This document shows positions 39,292-49,000 of a stretch of DNA of 64,000 nt, piece after piece. The translations under genes and the position numbers were made by a program. The stretch spans positions 31,650,082-31,714,081 of the forward strand of contig NC_067207.1 of the NCBI RefSeq assembly GCF_026262505.1, in the 5' to 3' direction. The stretch's first letter is position 1; each line of letters starts with the position of its first letter. The notes beneath the pieces are model-generated. The model was not told where the DNA came from and did not search any database. It saw only the letters and a list, made by a program, of their open reading frames with translations. This DNA comes from Trichomonas vaginalis G3. Its lineage: Eukaryota > Parabasalia > Trichomonadida > Trichomonadidae.

Positions 39292-41061
39292 ATGCTCAAT
39301 AGCTCTTGTGGTGGTGTTTTTTCGGTTTTAGGATCGAATGATGGCACTAAAGAGCATCAAATATTTGATTACCAGCAACTGCTTCCGCAAATTGAGATGT
39401 CTCACTACTCAGATATTGAAGATCAATATTGGACTAAAACATTTAAAATAGACCAAAGATTCGGAGATTTAAAAGATAATATTACGAATGAATATAGCGA
39501 TTCTTGGATAGATTCATCTCTCACAAACTCTCCTGTTTCTTGGCAAAAATTTTGCAGAGGTTTGTCTTGGATATTCAATTCGAAAGAAATTTTGCCGATT
39601 CTCACAAAGCAGTTCGTTCAGCTTCCACAGGATTTAATTTATTTCCAGAAAAAATCAGTTCAAGCATTTACCGTAATTCTTCAGATTTTAATAGAATTAT
39701 GCAGAGTATCAGACTGTCCGTCCCGGCTACTCAAATTTATCTCTAATTTCATGCTTCCAAAAACCTATTTCGAACCTATAACATCACAATGCGAATTTAT
39801 GTCTTTTGCGAGTCCAATCAAGCTGTACAAGAACATCCTTTTCTCGAAACCCGAAGATGCATGGGCAATTTTAACAAATAAAAAACATTTGACAGTTCTT
39901 TCGAATAAAACGACCAAACCTATCTACGAAGTCGATATAGAGTCAATATCTCAATCGTTTGGTAAAATCAGAATCATAACTAAGCAAAAAACTGAAATTG
40001 TTTTTAAATGCTCAGACGATGTAGCAAACAACTTATGGCTTCGATCACAAGTTACTGATCTTATGTGGCTTGATTCTCTTACTCCTTCTTTCTCAAAAAA
40101 CTATCCTCCGAATTTTTTATATGCTTTCAGTTCTACTTTGTATTTAGACGACATGCTTATCATACAAGCTCTTTTCTCTATACAAATATCCCAATTAGAA
40201 CTATGGGATCCCATTATTGATAACTTAATTACACTTTCCATTTCATATGGCCGACTCGACTCATTAGTTTCGTTTATTTCGTTCGATGAAATATCGCAGA
40301 CATCAGATCCGAACTTAATCTTACGATCAAACTCGATTTGTACCCATTTTTTGAAAGTTTATTATAAAAGATTCGGAAAAGACTACATAAACAACGTCAT
40401 TATACCTCTCTTTAATGAAGTCTGCAAGATCCCCATCGATGACATAGCAGACGAATCAAATGACGTCGAAATAATCCGAAGATATATTTTGATGTTCGCA
40501 GATACGGTCATGAACTCGTTTGACAAGATCCCAAGAGCCATCAGACACCTTGCAACCCATATTTTCTACGCTACGGAGTGTACATTAGGTACATGGGAGG
40601 CAACTTTCAATTCGATCACGAATCTTTTCATTTTGAGGTTTTTCATAGCTTTCTTTTCATCGCCAAGTGAAATGCCGATAAGTACTGTTGATTCTGTCAG
40701 ATATAAAAAGGTTATTATCCCGTTTGGCGCGATTATGTTGAATTTCCTGTCTTGCAATGGCATGTCCAACAAGTACGAGTACTTAGAGCCAATAAGAAAA
40801 GACTATTACTCATATAGATTAAAATTGCTTGAATTTTTTTCGTCTCTTCCTTTGAGAAGGAACGAGCCAGGCCAGTACGTGCAGCCTTCAACAAAAGAAG
40901 TCGAAACTTCCTCAAAATTCATTCTCGATTTCATTGTTGACAATAAGGAACAGTTTTTGAGGCAATACAGGGGTTTGATGACGAATGAAAACAGATACCA
41001 CCCGTTTTCTTACAGAATTTTGCATATGCTTTATTCTTGTCTCGTTCATACTGAATTATAA
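39292..41061 (+). CDS. PH-RasGAP protein (Ras GTPase-activating domain)
   Basis: This is a 589-residue product from ATG (MLNSSCGGVFSVLGSNDGTK). Residues 1-170 are helical. About 175-265 look like a PH domain (SPIKLYKNILFSKPEDAWAI to the final helix VANNLWLRSQVTDLMWLDSL). About 290-560 match a RasGAP domain. Its finger loop, LILRSNSICTHFLKVYYKRF, corresponds to 'LFRGNSLASK' in neurofibromin, with the catalytic Arg kept at residue 345. ILRFFIAFFSSP (about 447-458) matches 'FLRFIxPAIxxP'. It would speed GTP hydrolysis by a Ras-like GTPase, with the PH domain directing it to membranes. The alignment is by eye. Confidence 0.65.
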   Translation: MLNSSCGGVFSVLGSNDGTKEHQIFDYQQLLPQIEMSHYSDIEDQYWTKTFKIDQRFGDLKDNITNEYSDSWIDSSLTNSPVSWQKFCRGLSWIFNSKEILPILTKQFVQLPQDLIYFQKKSVQAFTVILQILIELCRVSDCPSRLLKFISNFMLPKTYFEPITSQCEFMSFASPIKLYKNILFSKPEDAWAILTNKKHLTVLSNKTTKPIYEVDIESISQSFGKIRIITKQKTEIVFKCSDDVANNLWLRSQVTDLMWLDSLTPSFSKNYPPNFLYAFSSTLYLDDMLIIQALFSIQISQLELWDPIIDNLITLSISYGRLDSLVSFISFDEISQTSDPNLILRSNSICTHFLKVYYKRFGKDYINNVIIPLFNEVCKIPIDDIADESNDVEIIRRYILMFADTVMNSFDKIPRAIRHLATHIFYATECTLGTWEATFNSITNLFILRFFIAFFSSPSEMPISTVDSVRYKKVIIPFGAIMLNFLSCNGMSNKYEYLEPIRKDYYSYRLKLLEFFSSLPLRRNEPGQYVQPSTKEVETSSKFILDFIVDNKEQFLRQYRGLMTNENRYHPFSYRILHMLYSCLVHTEL

Positions 41062-41548
41062 TTTTTCATTATACTTTATATATATATTTTGTTGTTAGAT
41101 TAAATCTTTCTGTTTATAGATATTTTAAATTACCAGCTCTTTAATCTATTTCGAAAACAATCTTAAAAAATTGATAAAAAACCTTTTCGATTTACTAATA
41201 AATCCTTGGAAAAATAGAAACACATCTTATGTTATTTTGAGTTTTAAGTTAGAATTAGCTCGGTTCGAATCTGATTCAATACGAAAAGAAAAATCTATTC
41301 ATTATAATGATTTAACTGAAGATTAGTCACGAAATAATGTCTCATGAATTCATTGGTATGAGTTATGGCATGCGAAATGTGAGTGAAAAACCTCTTCAAG
41401 TTTGTTTTTTCCTTCATAAAAGATCACAATTAAGGTTAATATTTTATTCAAAAGAAGTGTTTTATTATTCATAATGAATGTTTTCAGTAAAATTTTGACG
41501 ACGATAATCAACCGTTATTTTGATTGAAAAGTTAATAAATTAAGAGTT
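41062..41548. other. Intergenic AT-rich DNA
   Basis: No gene is seen. A ggttcgaatc string at about 41,270 resembles a tRNA T-loop but has no matching stems. Confidence 0.5.
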
Positions 41549-41555
41549 TCATTCA
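41549..41555 (+). promoter_or_regulatory. Inr initiator directly before an ATG
   Basis: TCATTCA immediately precedes the ATG at 41,556, matching the trichomonad initiator. The 5' UTR would be only about five bases, as is usual in T. vaginalis. Confidence 0.55.
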
Positions 41556-42452
41556 ATGCTCGGTTTAAGGACTCCACCTGAACACAAGAGCTCTGTCAGG
41601 TCGGGTGTATATGGATCTGGTTCCTGGGAAGCAGAAGCTGAAACAACAAGCCGAAGAAACAATTACGAATATGAAAATCAATATTCTTACGACTCATATC
41701 AAAATAATGGTAGGGCATCGAACAAGCCATACATGAGCTCACTTGCCTCAATGTATGGTGACTATAATGAGAATTTAGAAAGAAAAAGAAGAATGCAAGA
41801 GCAACTTGCTGAATCTTTAAGGCAACAAATAGAAGAAAAGAAAGCTGCTCAAAAATCTGCATACGAAAGACAACCTAAAATCCCTACTTATTCTAATCAA
41901 CCGATGCCAGATTTGAATACTCGCCAACAGATACAACCTATTCAACAACCTCTCCCACCTCAACCTGCTCCACAAGTAGTATACGCTAGTCAACCTGTAA
42001 ATAGAGTTTCTTTCGCACCTCAAATCGTTTTGACGCAAAATGAGCCTCAAGCAAGAACAATTTCAAGAGCGATTCCTGTAGAGAAGTTTGTACCATTAAG
42101 AGCTACATTAAACATTACACAGCCTCATCAAATTACAGTTCCTACCGAATCTCCATTTGACAGACAGAAAGTCGAGACTCCTCCATTGGGATTCTCAATA
42201 AGACATGCACAGCCTGTTAAATCATCTTTGGCGCAAACGATGAAACCAATTAACAGAGTTTTACCTTTAAATCCTGGAAAGAATCCAATGTTTTACTCCG
42301 CAAAGCCAAAATCAACATTTGTACAAGATGATGAGTATAATGCAAAGCCAGATTATCCTGGACCTCCTACCGGAGGAGATTTTTACCAATTAAAGCCTCT
42401 TGAGTGCTATAGTGACTTGATTTACCCAGATGGACACATAAGTTCAAGATAA
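41556..42452 (+). CDS. Low-complexity protein with a short coiled coil
   Basis: This is a 298-residue product. It begins LGLRTPPEHKSSVRSG and has a Y/N/S-rich stretch. A charged helix of about 35 residues follows (LERKRRMQEQLAESLRQQIE, then EKKAAQKSAYERQPK). A long proline- and glutamine-rich region comes next and the end is PDGHISS. The 'LxxQIEEKK' type of helix is found in centrosomal and ciliary proteins such as CSPP1 and CCDC66, but the match is short. It is probably a cytoskeleton-associated, mostly disordered protein. The start is supported by the Inr just upstream. Confidence 0.6.
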   Translation: MLGLRTPPEHKSSVRSGVYGSGSWEAEAETTSRRNNYEYENQYSYDSYQNNGRASNKPYMSSLASMYGDYNENLERKRRMQEQLAESLRQQIEEKKAAQKSAYERQPKIPTYSNQPMPDLNTRQQIQPIQQPLPPQPAPQVVYASQPVNRVSFAPQIVLTQNEPQARTISRAIPVEKFVPLRATLNITQPHQITVPTESPFDRQKVETPPLGFSIRHAQPVKSSLAQTMKPINRVLPLNPGKNPMFYSAKPKSTFVQDDEYNAKPDYPGPPTGGDFYQLKPLECYSDLIYPDGHISSR

Positions 42453-42867
42453 TTTCATATATTTCTTTATCTGCGTTGTTTGTTAGTAAAAATTTTTATT
42501 TAATCCTGAAACTAGAATTTTTCATCACTATATACATTACTACTAGAATGTTGAAGATAATTTCCTATTGAAATCATCTTAAAATTATTCACATGTTTAG
42601 AGAAAAAATTGGAATTTTAGAGAAAATATTGTTTATTGGACTTCCAACACAAATATTTCAATTCTTTGAATGATAATTTGAATGTGAGTTAATGCGAATG
42701 CATTCGAATCCGAAGTTATAAAAAATTGGATTCAAAAATGTATTGAAAAAATGATGTTTCGTGAAATATTCTGTATTTATTGCCGAATTATATTGATAGT
42801 TTGGACTTTATTGCTAACGAAGCTTTAGGTCGAGACGATAGAAATTGAAAAGGTGACGTTTGTTGTT
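42453..42867. other. Intergenic DNA
   Basis: No gene is seen between the low-complexity protein and ribosomal protein S26. Confidence 0.5.
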
Positions 42868-42876
42868 CCTTTTTCG
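42868..42876 (+). promoter_or_regulatory. M5-like CCTTT initiation motif of the S26 gene
   Basis: CCTTTTTCG lies directly before the ATG at 42,877. The CCTTT motif (M5) is a known alternative to the Inr at transcription starts in T. vaginalis, and its position within ten bases of the ATG is typical. Confidence 0.6.
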
Positions 42877-43233
42877 ATGCCAGTCAAAAGAAGGAATCAT
42901 GGCCGTTCCAAGATGAACCGTGGCCACACAAGAACAGTCAACTGCATGAACTGCGGCCGCCAAGTCCCAAAGGATAAGGCTATCACACGTTTCGCCATCA
43001 AGAATATGGTCGATGCTTCATCAGCAAAGGATGTTTCTGATGCTTGCATCTATCAGGGCTATGAACTTCCAAAGACATACCAGAAGCAATACTACTGCGT
43101 TTCTTGCGCTGTCCACCGCCACGTTGTTCGCCCACGTAATGTCAACGTTCGCCGCAACCGTGTTCCACTCTTCCTTAAGCTCAGACTTGAGAAGCTCGAG
43201 CAGCGCAATGCTCAGCGCCTTTCTAAGGAGTAA
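42877..43233 (+). CDS. RPS26: 40S ribosomal protein S26
   Basis: The product of 118 residues starts MPVKRRNHGRSKMNRGHTRT and carries the two Cys pairs of the eS26 zinc site (VNCMNCGRQVPKDKAI and YYCVSCAVHRHVVR). The family phrases IKNMVDASSAKDVSDACIY and the basic end RNRVPLFLKL also fit. Length and order match eukaryotic eS26, which sits at the mRNA exit channel of the small subunit. I chose the internal ATG because it matches the conserved N-terminus and follows the CCTTT motif. GC content is higher than in neighbours, as expected for a highly expressed gene. The stop runs into TAAA, the known trichomonad 3'-end signal. Confidence 0.97.
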   Translation: MPVKRRNHGRSKMNRGHTRTVNCMNCGRQVPKDKAITRFAIKNMVDASSAKDVSDACIYQGYELPKTYQKQYYCVSCAVHRHVVRPRNVNVRRNRVPLFLKLRLEKLEQRNAQRLSKE

Positions 43234-43766
43234 ATTAAAAATAATTAATACAGATCATTCATTTCTGACTATTTTTTGGAAAAAGAGATCATTCGGTTTT
43301 AAAAAATGTTATTCTTTACTGCATTGCCAAAGAATATTAAGAGAATGATCAAATATCTAATTTTTATACATGGATTTAAGAATTTTTGAATTGCGATGTT
43401 ATATACTTTATGGATTAATATCTGTTTTCCATTGTCTTGCTTGGAAGAAAGAAGCTTTCAAGATATCTTGATTTTAAATTTTAACTTTAAAAGCAAAATT
43501 TCCTTAATTATCTCTTACATCGATATCTATACTATACGAAGGAAGATTTAATGCAATTTATTTTCTGTAATATAGTGGTGCCATATAAAGAGGAGTTATT
43601 TCTTGTAAAAATTTTGTAACCAATTAATTAAGTAAGTGAAATCATTGGATACAAACTGATTTAATGAACATTAAATAAAAGATGATATCTCGTATGAAGG
43701 CATTACCTTCTTCATGTTTCATATTTCTCTGTCTTATTCAAGAACTCCATAAACTCTATAATCTTG
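43234..43766. other. Intergenic DNA
   Basis: No gene was recognised in this 530-base gap between S26 and the BspA-like fragment. Confidence 0.5.
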
Positions 43767-44714
43767 TCACGATACCATTGCTATGATAGAAATAACAAAA
43801 TTGGATGAATAGAGTTTATTACATAAATTTAGTGTGATATCTTCGTTACAATAGAGGTAAATAATATTTGTTGAGTTTGCAAAACATTCAGAATGTAATG
43901 ACTTGATACCTCTACCGACATTCACGTACTTGATATCAGTGAAGTTTGTGAAAAATGTATCATGATAAAAGATTGAATTATCCCTCCCAGTTGTGTGGAT
44001 ATCAACGGTGCCATTTGCAGGAAAATATGTAGTATAATACTCTTTATGAACATAATTAATATAATAATTATTTTTATATTGAGAAAACCAGCCTTCTGTC
44101 TCATTAAATGAAGAATCTGGTTGATCTTTATATCGAAAAACTGTTACATTTATTGAGTCTAAACCCCTAGGATCATAGTACAAAGCAGTAACAGTTAATA
44201 CTGTTTGAGGAATTATCAAATGCTGTAAGTGGTATAAGCCATTTGTTGATGATCTGAATAACTTTGTCACTCCATAAGGTATTGTATAAACATCGCCTTT
44301 TTTTGCTGGTGGATAAGCAATCAAAGTCGTCATATTCTTATCATATAGTACGCCATCTAATACTCTAAAATATTGACTATTTTCATCAATTGTAAATTCT
44401 TCTAGTGTTAGGATCCAATCAAAAGAGCCCCAAATCGAAAGTTTTTTACAGTTTAATGGAATGTGGACAGTCTTAACTTTGCTTCGGTCTATAACTGAGT
44501 TTCCAAACTCTGTTATGGAATCAGGAAATTCAATTGTTTCCATATGTATATAATTCCAGAAAGCCCTTTCTACTACATATTGAGCATTACCAAATATTTT
44601 AATATGGACTGTTTCTAACAAGTTTTCGGTGTGATTATTTACGATTCCGTCAGTAATAATAATTAATGTAAAATTATCTTTGAACCATTTGATTTCCTCC
44701 GTGGTTTCTTTAAT
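43767..44714 (-). pseudogene. BspA-like leucine-rich repeat fragment 1
   Basis: The frame is open from about 44,714 and reads TTEEIKWFKDNFTLIIITDG. It is followed by LRR_5 (TpLRR) units such as VERAFWNYIHMETIEFPDSI with TEFGNSVIDRSKVKTVHIPL, and LDGVLYDKNMTTLIAYPPAK with VYTIPYGVTKLFRSS. These are hallmarks of the BspA-like surface proteins that are very numerous in T. vaginalis and linked to adherence. No ATG precedes the LRR region, and no signal peptide or membrane anchor is present. It is a gene fragment lying head to head with the next one. Confidence 0.65.
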
Positions 44715-44852
44715 TTACTTTGATTCTATATAGTCAAGGCATTAATCATAAAGATATATCAAAAATATGTAAGTATTTGAACTAAATATCTTTTATAATT
44801 TTGATTATCACTTCACACCTGTAAATTGATTTTTTGAAGGGCGGATAAATAA

Positions 44853-45578
44853 CTGACTACAACATCATATAATTCGACAACAAATACTCTTACTGTCAGT
44901 GGAACAGGAGCGGTCGATTCAACTGTATTTACAGACTACAAAACATCTACTATACACTTAATTATTGATGAAGGTATTACAATTATTAAAACGCAAGCAA
45001 TTAATGGATATACACAACTAGTAGATGTTTCTTTGCCTGATTCTTTGGTTTCTATTGGAAATGATGTATTTTTACGTACGAAAATTATTAATTTAACTCT
45101 TCCGAAAAATGTTAAGGATTTATCTGTCGGAAACTCATTTGATACAATAGATACTCTTGAAAATATATTTGTTGTTGAAGAAAATCCATATTATCTCTCC
45201 ATTGATGGTGTTATGTACACAAGAGATATGACAACATTATACTTAATACCGAAAAGCAAAAATATTTCCTACTTTTCTGTTCCATATGGCGTTAAAAAAA
45301 TCGCTGCTGCTGTTCAGAATTATTATATAACTGCATTAGTGATTTCAGAAACTGTTAGAACAATTGATAGTTACTTTGGTCATAACACTCAAATCCAATA
45401 TATATTTATCAAGCAAACACCTGGTCATGTAAATATCAGTACAAATCAATATTTTGCGAATTCGAAATATACTCCTATATTTGAATATATGAGTGAAGTA
45501 ATCCCAACATGTAACCACCAGGAAATTATTCTTCGTAAATTTTCATATCAATTTTTATTTGTTTTCATACTAATGTAA
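44853..45578 (+). pseudogene. BspA-like leucine-rich repeat fragment 2
   Basis: The open frame begins TSYNSTTNTLTVSGTGAVDS, the usual first strand of BspA-like proteins. It continues with IHLIIDEGITIIKTQAINGY, TQLVDVSLPDSLVSIGNDVF and LSIDGVMYTRDMTTLYLIPK. A short hydrophobic end follows. There is no in-frame ATG before the LRR units, so the start and signal peptide are missing. Its layout parallels fragment 1 on the other strand, and both were probably cut from related genes. Confidence 0.65.
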
Positions 45579-45623
45579 AGGTTAAAAATAAATTACTCTG
45601 ATAAACTAATAATATTTTTTTAT

Positions 45624-46814
45624 TCAATAGTTGTAATTTTGTTCTGAAAGAATAGAATTAAAAACAGTATCAGAACAGGTGTTTGATTCGATGTGTCTGG
45701 CTGAAAACCAAGCCATTAGTAGCAAATAAGGAACATATAACAATAAAATTATTTTTCTAAAATTATTATTCGAAAAATACTTTAAAAAGCCTATGTTTAT
45801 TGAAAACATCAAGGCTTGCATTAAGTATAATCCGAAATCGCATGTAGTTATTGGTATCTGAATCAATAAAATGAGAAATGTAAAAATTGAAAGGGGAAAT
45901 ATGGTCTGTGACAGCAGTAATGAGCCAAAAATTGACAAAACAAATGCTGTTATCAAATAAATATTGTGAAAAATTGGAATTTTTTCTGAATTTTTTGTTG
46001 CAAATTTAGTTTGATAATTGATATAGTCATTGTATCCATCTGTATTCCCTGGTGAACTGATATTCATGAGCCAGTAAATGAAAGAATAAGGAAATATGAT
46101 GGATAAAGTAAGTATTGCGTTAATTTTGTCTTTTCTAAGCAAATAACTGATCATTATTGATAGTGTTAAGTGTATTCCTTCATATTTTGTTGCGCAGGCT
46201 AGCCAAAGCAGAAAAATTGTCGTATTTTTATGATTAAATTTGAAAAATATAATTGTAAGGATTGCAATGGAAAGAAATAGTGGTTCGTTGGATATTGTAC
46301 TTCTGGAGATATAAAATCGGAATGGAATGATTGAGATTAAAACTGATATCCATTCTGAAAAATATGAAAGGTCAAAAGCAAGTAACAATCTCCGAAATGA
46401 ATATGTTAATATGAAATTTGAAAGAATTATTGCAAGAAATGGTCCAAAAATATAATTTCCAAAAGTCAAGAAAGAACAAATTCTAACGAACATTGGATAT
46501 AAAGGAAGGTAATATATAAGATGATTTCTTTGACCCCCGACGTATCGATTCCATGGATTGAGTTTTGGTTTAGAATAAGAAGTGATAGCGTTGAAAAGGA
46601 AATCTGGACCATCTCTGTATTTTAAAACAGATAAATACGAGTGTTTGATGATAAGAATGGTCAAAATGAGGATTGTTGGTGAAATATTGAATAAAAAAAA
46701 TTTAAAATCTTTATTTGAAAGCTTCCAAAAGTCTGTAGGACACTTCATAGGCTTAACAGATCGTCTAATCATTATTAAATAATGATTTAATTGGTTAAAT
46801 TTTATGTTTTCCAT
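45624..46814 (-). CDS. GT-C fold mannosyltransferase-like membrane protein (PIG-V-like)
   Basis: The chosen ATG (MENIKFNQLNHYLIMIRRSV) gives 396 residues with about nine membrane helices. Features of the PIG-V/GT-C type are an Asp-containing first loop (RDGPDFLFNAITSYSKPKLN), IYYLPLYPMFVRICSFL (compare 'FFPLYPLLVR'), and SNEPLFLSIAILTIIFF followed by CATKYEGIH (compare 'SE.LFA.......R.NG'). It probably transfers mannose or another sugar from a dolichol-linked donor on the lumenal side of the ER. Trichomonads are reported to lack GPI anchors, so another glycan is the likelier product. An Inr-like TCACTTTT lies about 35 bases upstream. A relic of the same 5' region lies at 47,026-47,155. Confidence 0.6.
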   Translation of the reverse strand: MENIKFNQLNHYLIMIRRSVKPMKCPTDFWKLSNKDFKFFLFNISPTILILTILIIKHSYLSVLKYRDGPDFLFNAITSYSKPKLNPWNRYVGGQRNHLIYYLPLYPMFVRICSFLTFGNYIFGPFLAIILSNFILTYSFRRLLLAFDLSYFSEWISVLISIIPFRFYISRSTISNEPLFLSIAILTIIFFKFNHKNTTIFLLWLACATKYEGIHLTLSIMISYLLRKDKINAILTLSIIFPYSFIYWLMNISSPGNTDGYNDYINYQTKFATKNSEKIPIFHNIYLITAFVLSIFGSLLLSQTIFPLSIFTFLILLIQIPITTCDFGLYLMQALMFSINIGFLKYFSNNNFRKIILLLYVPYLLLMAWFSARHIESNTCSDTVFNSILSEQNYNY

Positions 46815-47155
46815 ATAAAATATTTTTTTCAAAACATTTAATAAAAAAGTGACATTTATTTGAGTTCTCAAAATCAGAATTTCAACTATAAAAGCCTTCA
46901 CAAAAGATTTTGATTTGTGAGTATGCTCTTTGAGGCTTCAACAGGGCTTTGAGAGGAGGAATCTCTTATATTGCAAAGAAAGCAAAGGATAATTTAATAA
47001 AATCTTGAATTGAATTCTTCCAAATGACTGTTGGAGTTTTCATAGGCCTAGCAGATCGCTTAATCATTATTACGTAATGGTTTCATCGGTTAAATTTTCA
47101 GTTCTCCATAAAAATATTTTTTCAGAACATTTTAAAATAAAAAGTGACGGTTACA
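46735..47155. repeat. Direct duplication of the 5' end of the mannosyltransferase gene
   Basis: Bases 46,735-46,860 (cttcataggcttaacagatc and following) recur at about 47,026-47,155 (tttcataggcctagcagatc and following) with roughly one change in six bases. The shared part covers the first codons, the start region and the upstream Inr-like agtgac. The second copy has no following gene body, so it is a relic of a tandem duplicate. Confidence 0.6.
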
Positions 47156-47210
47156 TCGGAAAATTTTGTAAAGAATTTACAAATATTCAATTTTTTTTAT
47201 TTTAAAAATC

Positions 47211-48179
47211 ATGGAGAACGCATTTTTGATGACTCCTAAAGAATGCAAGAGCTATATGTGGTCATATAAGGAAGATGAAGACCGTCTTGAAATTGACCTC
47301 GAACTTAATCAGCAAGAAGTTGAAAAATTCAACTTTTTATACAATCAAGAACAAAACTCGCTTAAATGCACAATTTCCGATAGCAAATATCCGCTTATCT
47401 CCGGTATATTCTATGGTGCCACCCGTTATGCTGAGTACGTTCAAGATGGCACTAAAGTTATTATTACAATCAAGAAAGCCGAAGGAGTAAACTGGCCATA
47501 TATTATGAAGTCTCCGATTGCTGAAGATGGCGATCTTGATTTTAACTCAACATTCTTGAAGTTCCTTGCTACACAAGATGAACAATTAGAAGTTAAGGGC
47601 AAAGCCTTATTGAAAGGTGGTTTCATTCCAGCCATGATGTACTATGCTCAGAAGGCACTTGATCAGGGCAACTATGAAGAAGCTTATGCTATTTTAGAAC
47701 CAGCAGTATATTATGACGGATATTTACCAGCAATTTTGTTGCTTGGTGAAGCTCTTCTTGACAAATGCCCAGAGACTGCATCAAGATTACTCCAAAGAGC
47801 CCACAAACTCGGGAGCGCAAAGGCTGCACAACTTTTGGGAAATTTAAATAACCCTTTGACAAAATATAAACTGGAGAAAGACTACAACCTTGCGATTTAC
47901 TACTATAAGTACGCAATAGAACAGAGAGATCCTGTTTCTATGGTTTCTCTCGCTCAAATGATCGAAGAAGGCCTCGCTCCAGAGACAGGATTCACTGCTG
48001 AGAAGTTGTACGAAGAGGCTCGTGCTATTGACCCAACAATTGTTATCCAGAAACGCCATGGAATCCCATTCAATCTTTCTAAAGTTGGAATTTCTAAACC
48101 ACTTATTGTTGGCGGAGCTGTTATTGCAGCTGGCTTCCTTCTCTATAAGGGTATTAAGCGCTTCATGAATCATAAATAA
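47211..48179 (+). CDS. Tail-anchored p23/Hsp20-like and TPR protein (Tom36/Tom46-like hydrogenosomal receptor)
   Basis: This is a 322-residue product (about 36 kDa) from ATG. Residues 1-95 look like a p23/Hsp20-type beta sandwich (YMWSYKEDEDRLEIDLELNQ, then YAEYVQDGTKVIITIKKAEG). About 110-290 carry TPR/Sel1-like helices (GNYEEAYAILEPAVYYDGYL, ASRLLQRAHKLGSAKAAQLL, YNLAIYYYKYAIEQRDPVSM). Residues 298-318 form a C-terminal membrane anchor with a basic end (LIVGGAVIAAGFLLYKGIKR). The same domain order and size describe Tom36/Tom46, the presequence-receptor subunits of the T. vaginalis hydrogenosomal TOM complex. By that analogy it sits in the outer hydrogenosomal membrane facing the cytosol. 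Which paralogue it is cannot be decided here. Confidence 0.65.
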   Translation: MENAFLMTPKECKSYMWSYKEDEDRLEIDLELNQQEVEKFNFLYNQEQNSLKCTISDSKYPLISGIFYGATRYAEYVQDGTKVIITIKKAEGVNWPYIMKSPIAEDGDLDFNSTFLKFLATQDEQLEVKGKALLKGGFIPAMMYYAQKALDQGNYEEAYAILEPAVYYDGYLPAILLLGEALLDKCPETASRLLQRAHKLGSAKAAQLLGNLNNPLTKYKLEKDYNLAIYYYKYAIEQRDPVSMVSLAQMIEEGLAPETGFTAEKLYEEARAIDPTIVIQKRHGIPFNLSKVGISKPLIVGGAVIAAGFLLYKGIKRFMNHK

Positions 48180-49000
48180 ATAAGTTTATTTTCTCTTACT
48201 TATAAATTTTTTTTGGATGAAATTAAAGTTGTTAAATCCGCAATATGTAAACACATATATATTACTATGAATGAGTTATATAGTGTTTTGAAATGATCGA
48301 CTCAAATCATGTAAAAATCATCTTCACGATAATTAGAAATGATATATAATATAAATTAATGAAATCATTGCTCAAATACTCATATAGGTAAATCGTTGTA
48401 GTGATGATTGGCATATAAAACATGAGATATTGAAATTTATCTCCAACAATTACATCCACACTTAACAATAATTCAAACTCATCCGTATAAAATATTAGTA
48501 CGTATTATTATGGATTTATTCTTAGATATTTTTAATCAATTTGGCCAAATTTTTGAACTTGAAGATTGATTTTTGAATAAAATCAGACAATTTTATCTAT
48601 TTGTGGATTATAAATTTGGATTCAAAAAATTCAATTTCAAAAATAATCTAGATCTATAGTAATAATTTTATTTTTTTGAAAGTTCAGGACATTTTTCTGA
48701 ATCATTTTGTATCGTTCAATGTTTACTCTCAATTTATACTATTGAAATAATTTTGTCTATTAACTTCTATTAATATCAAAGAATCACTTTTCAATTTTAA
48801 CGTCTATCACTCAATTTTTTTGCAATTGTTGTAAAGAAAAATGTGGTGTACCACAGTATATTAAGCAATATTTTTATTACTCAGAATTATTTTTCAATAC
48901 TTTACAAAATCTTCCTCAATTGTATAATCGAAATTTAAAACATTAATAAGATAGAAAACAAATTAAATAAATTCAATCTTCTCAAATTAAAATTCAATTT
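48180..49000. other. Intergenic AT-rich DNA
   Basis: No gene is visible in 820 bases. TCAATTT directly before the kinase ATG resembles an initiator. Confidence 0.5.

Noticed and set aside
41262-41285. tRNA-like T-loop ggttcgaatc
   Set aside because: The T-stem does not pair and no acceptor, D or anticodon stems are found at the right distances.
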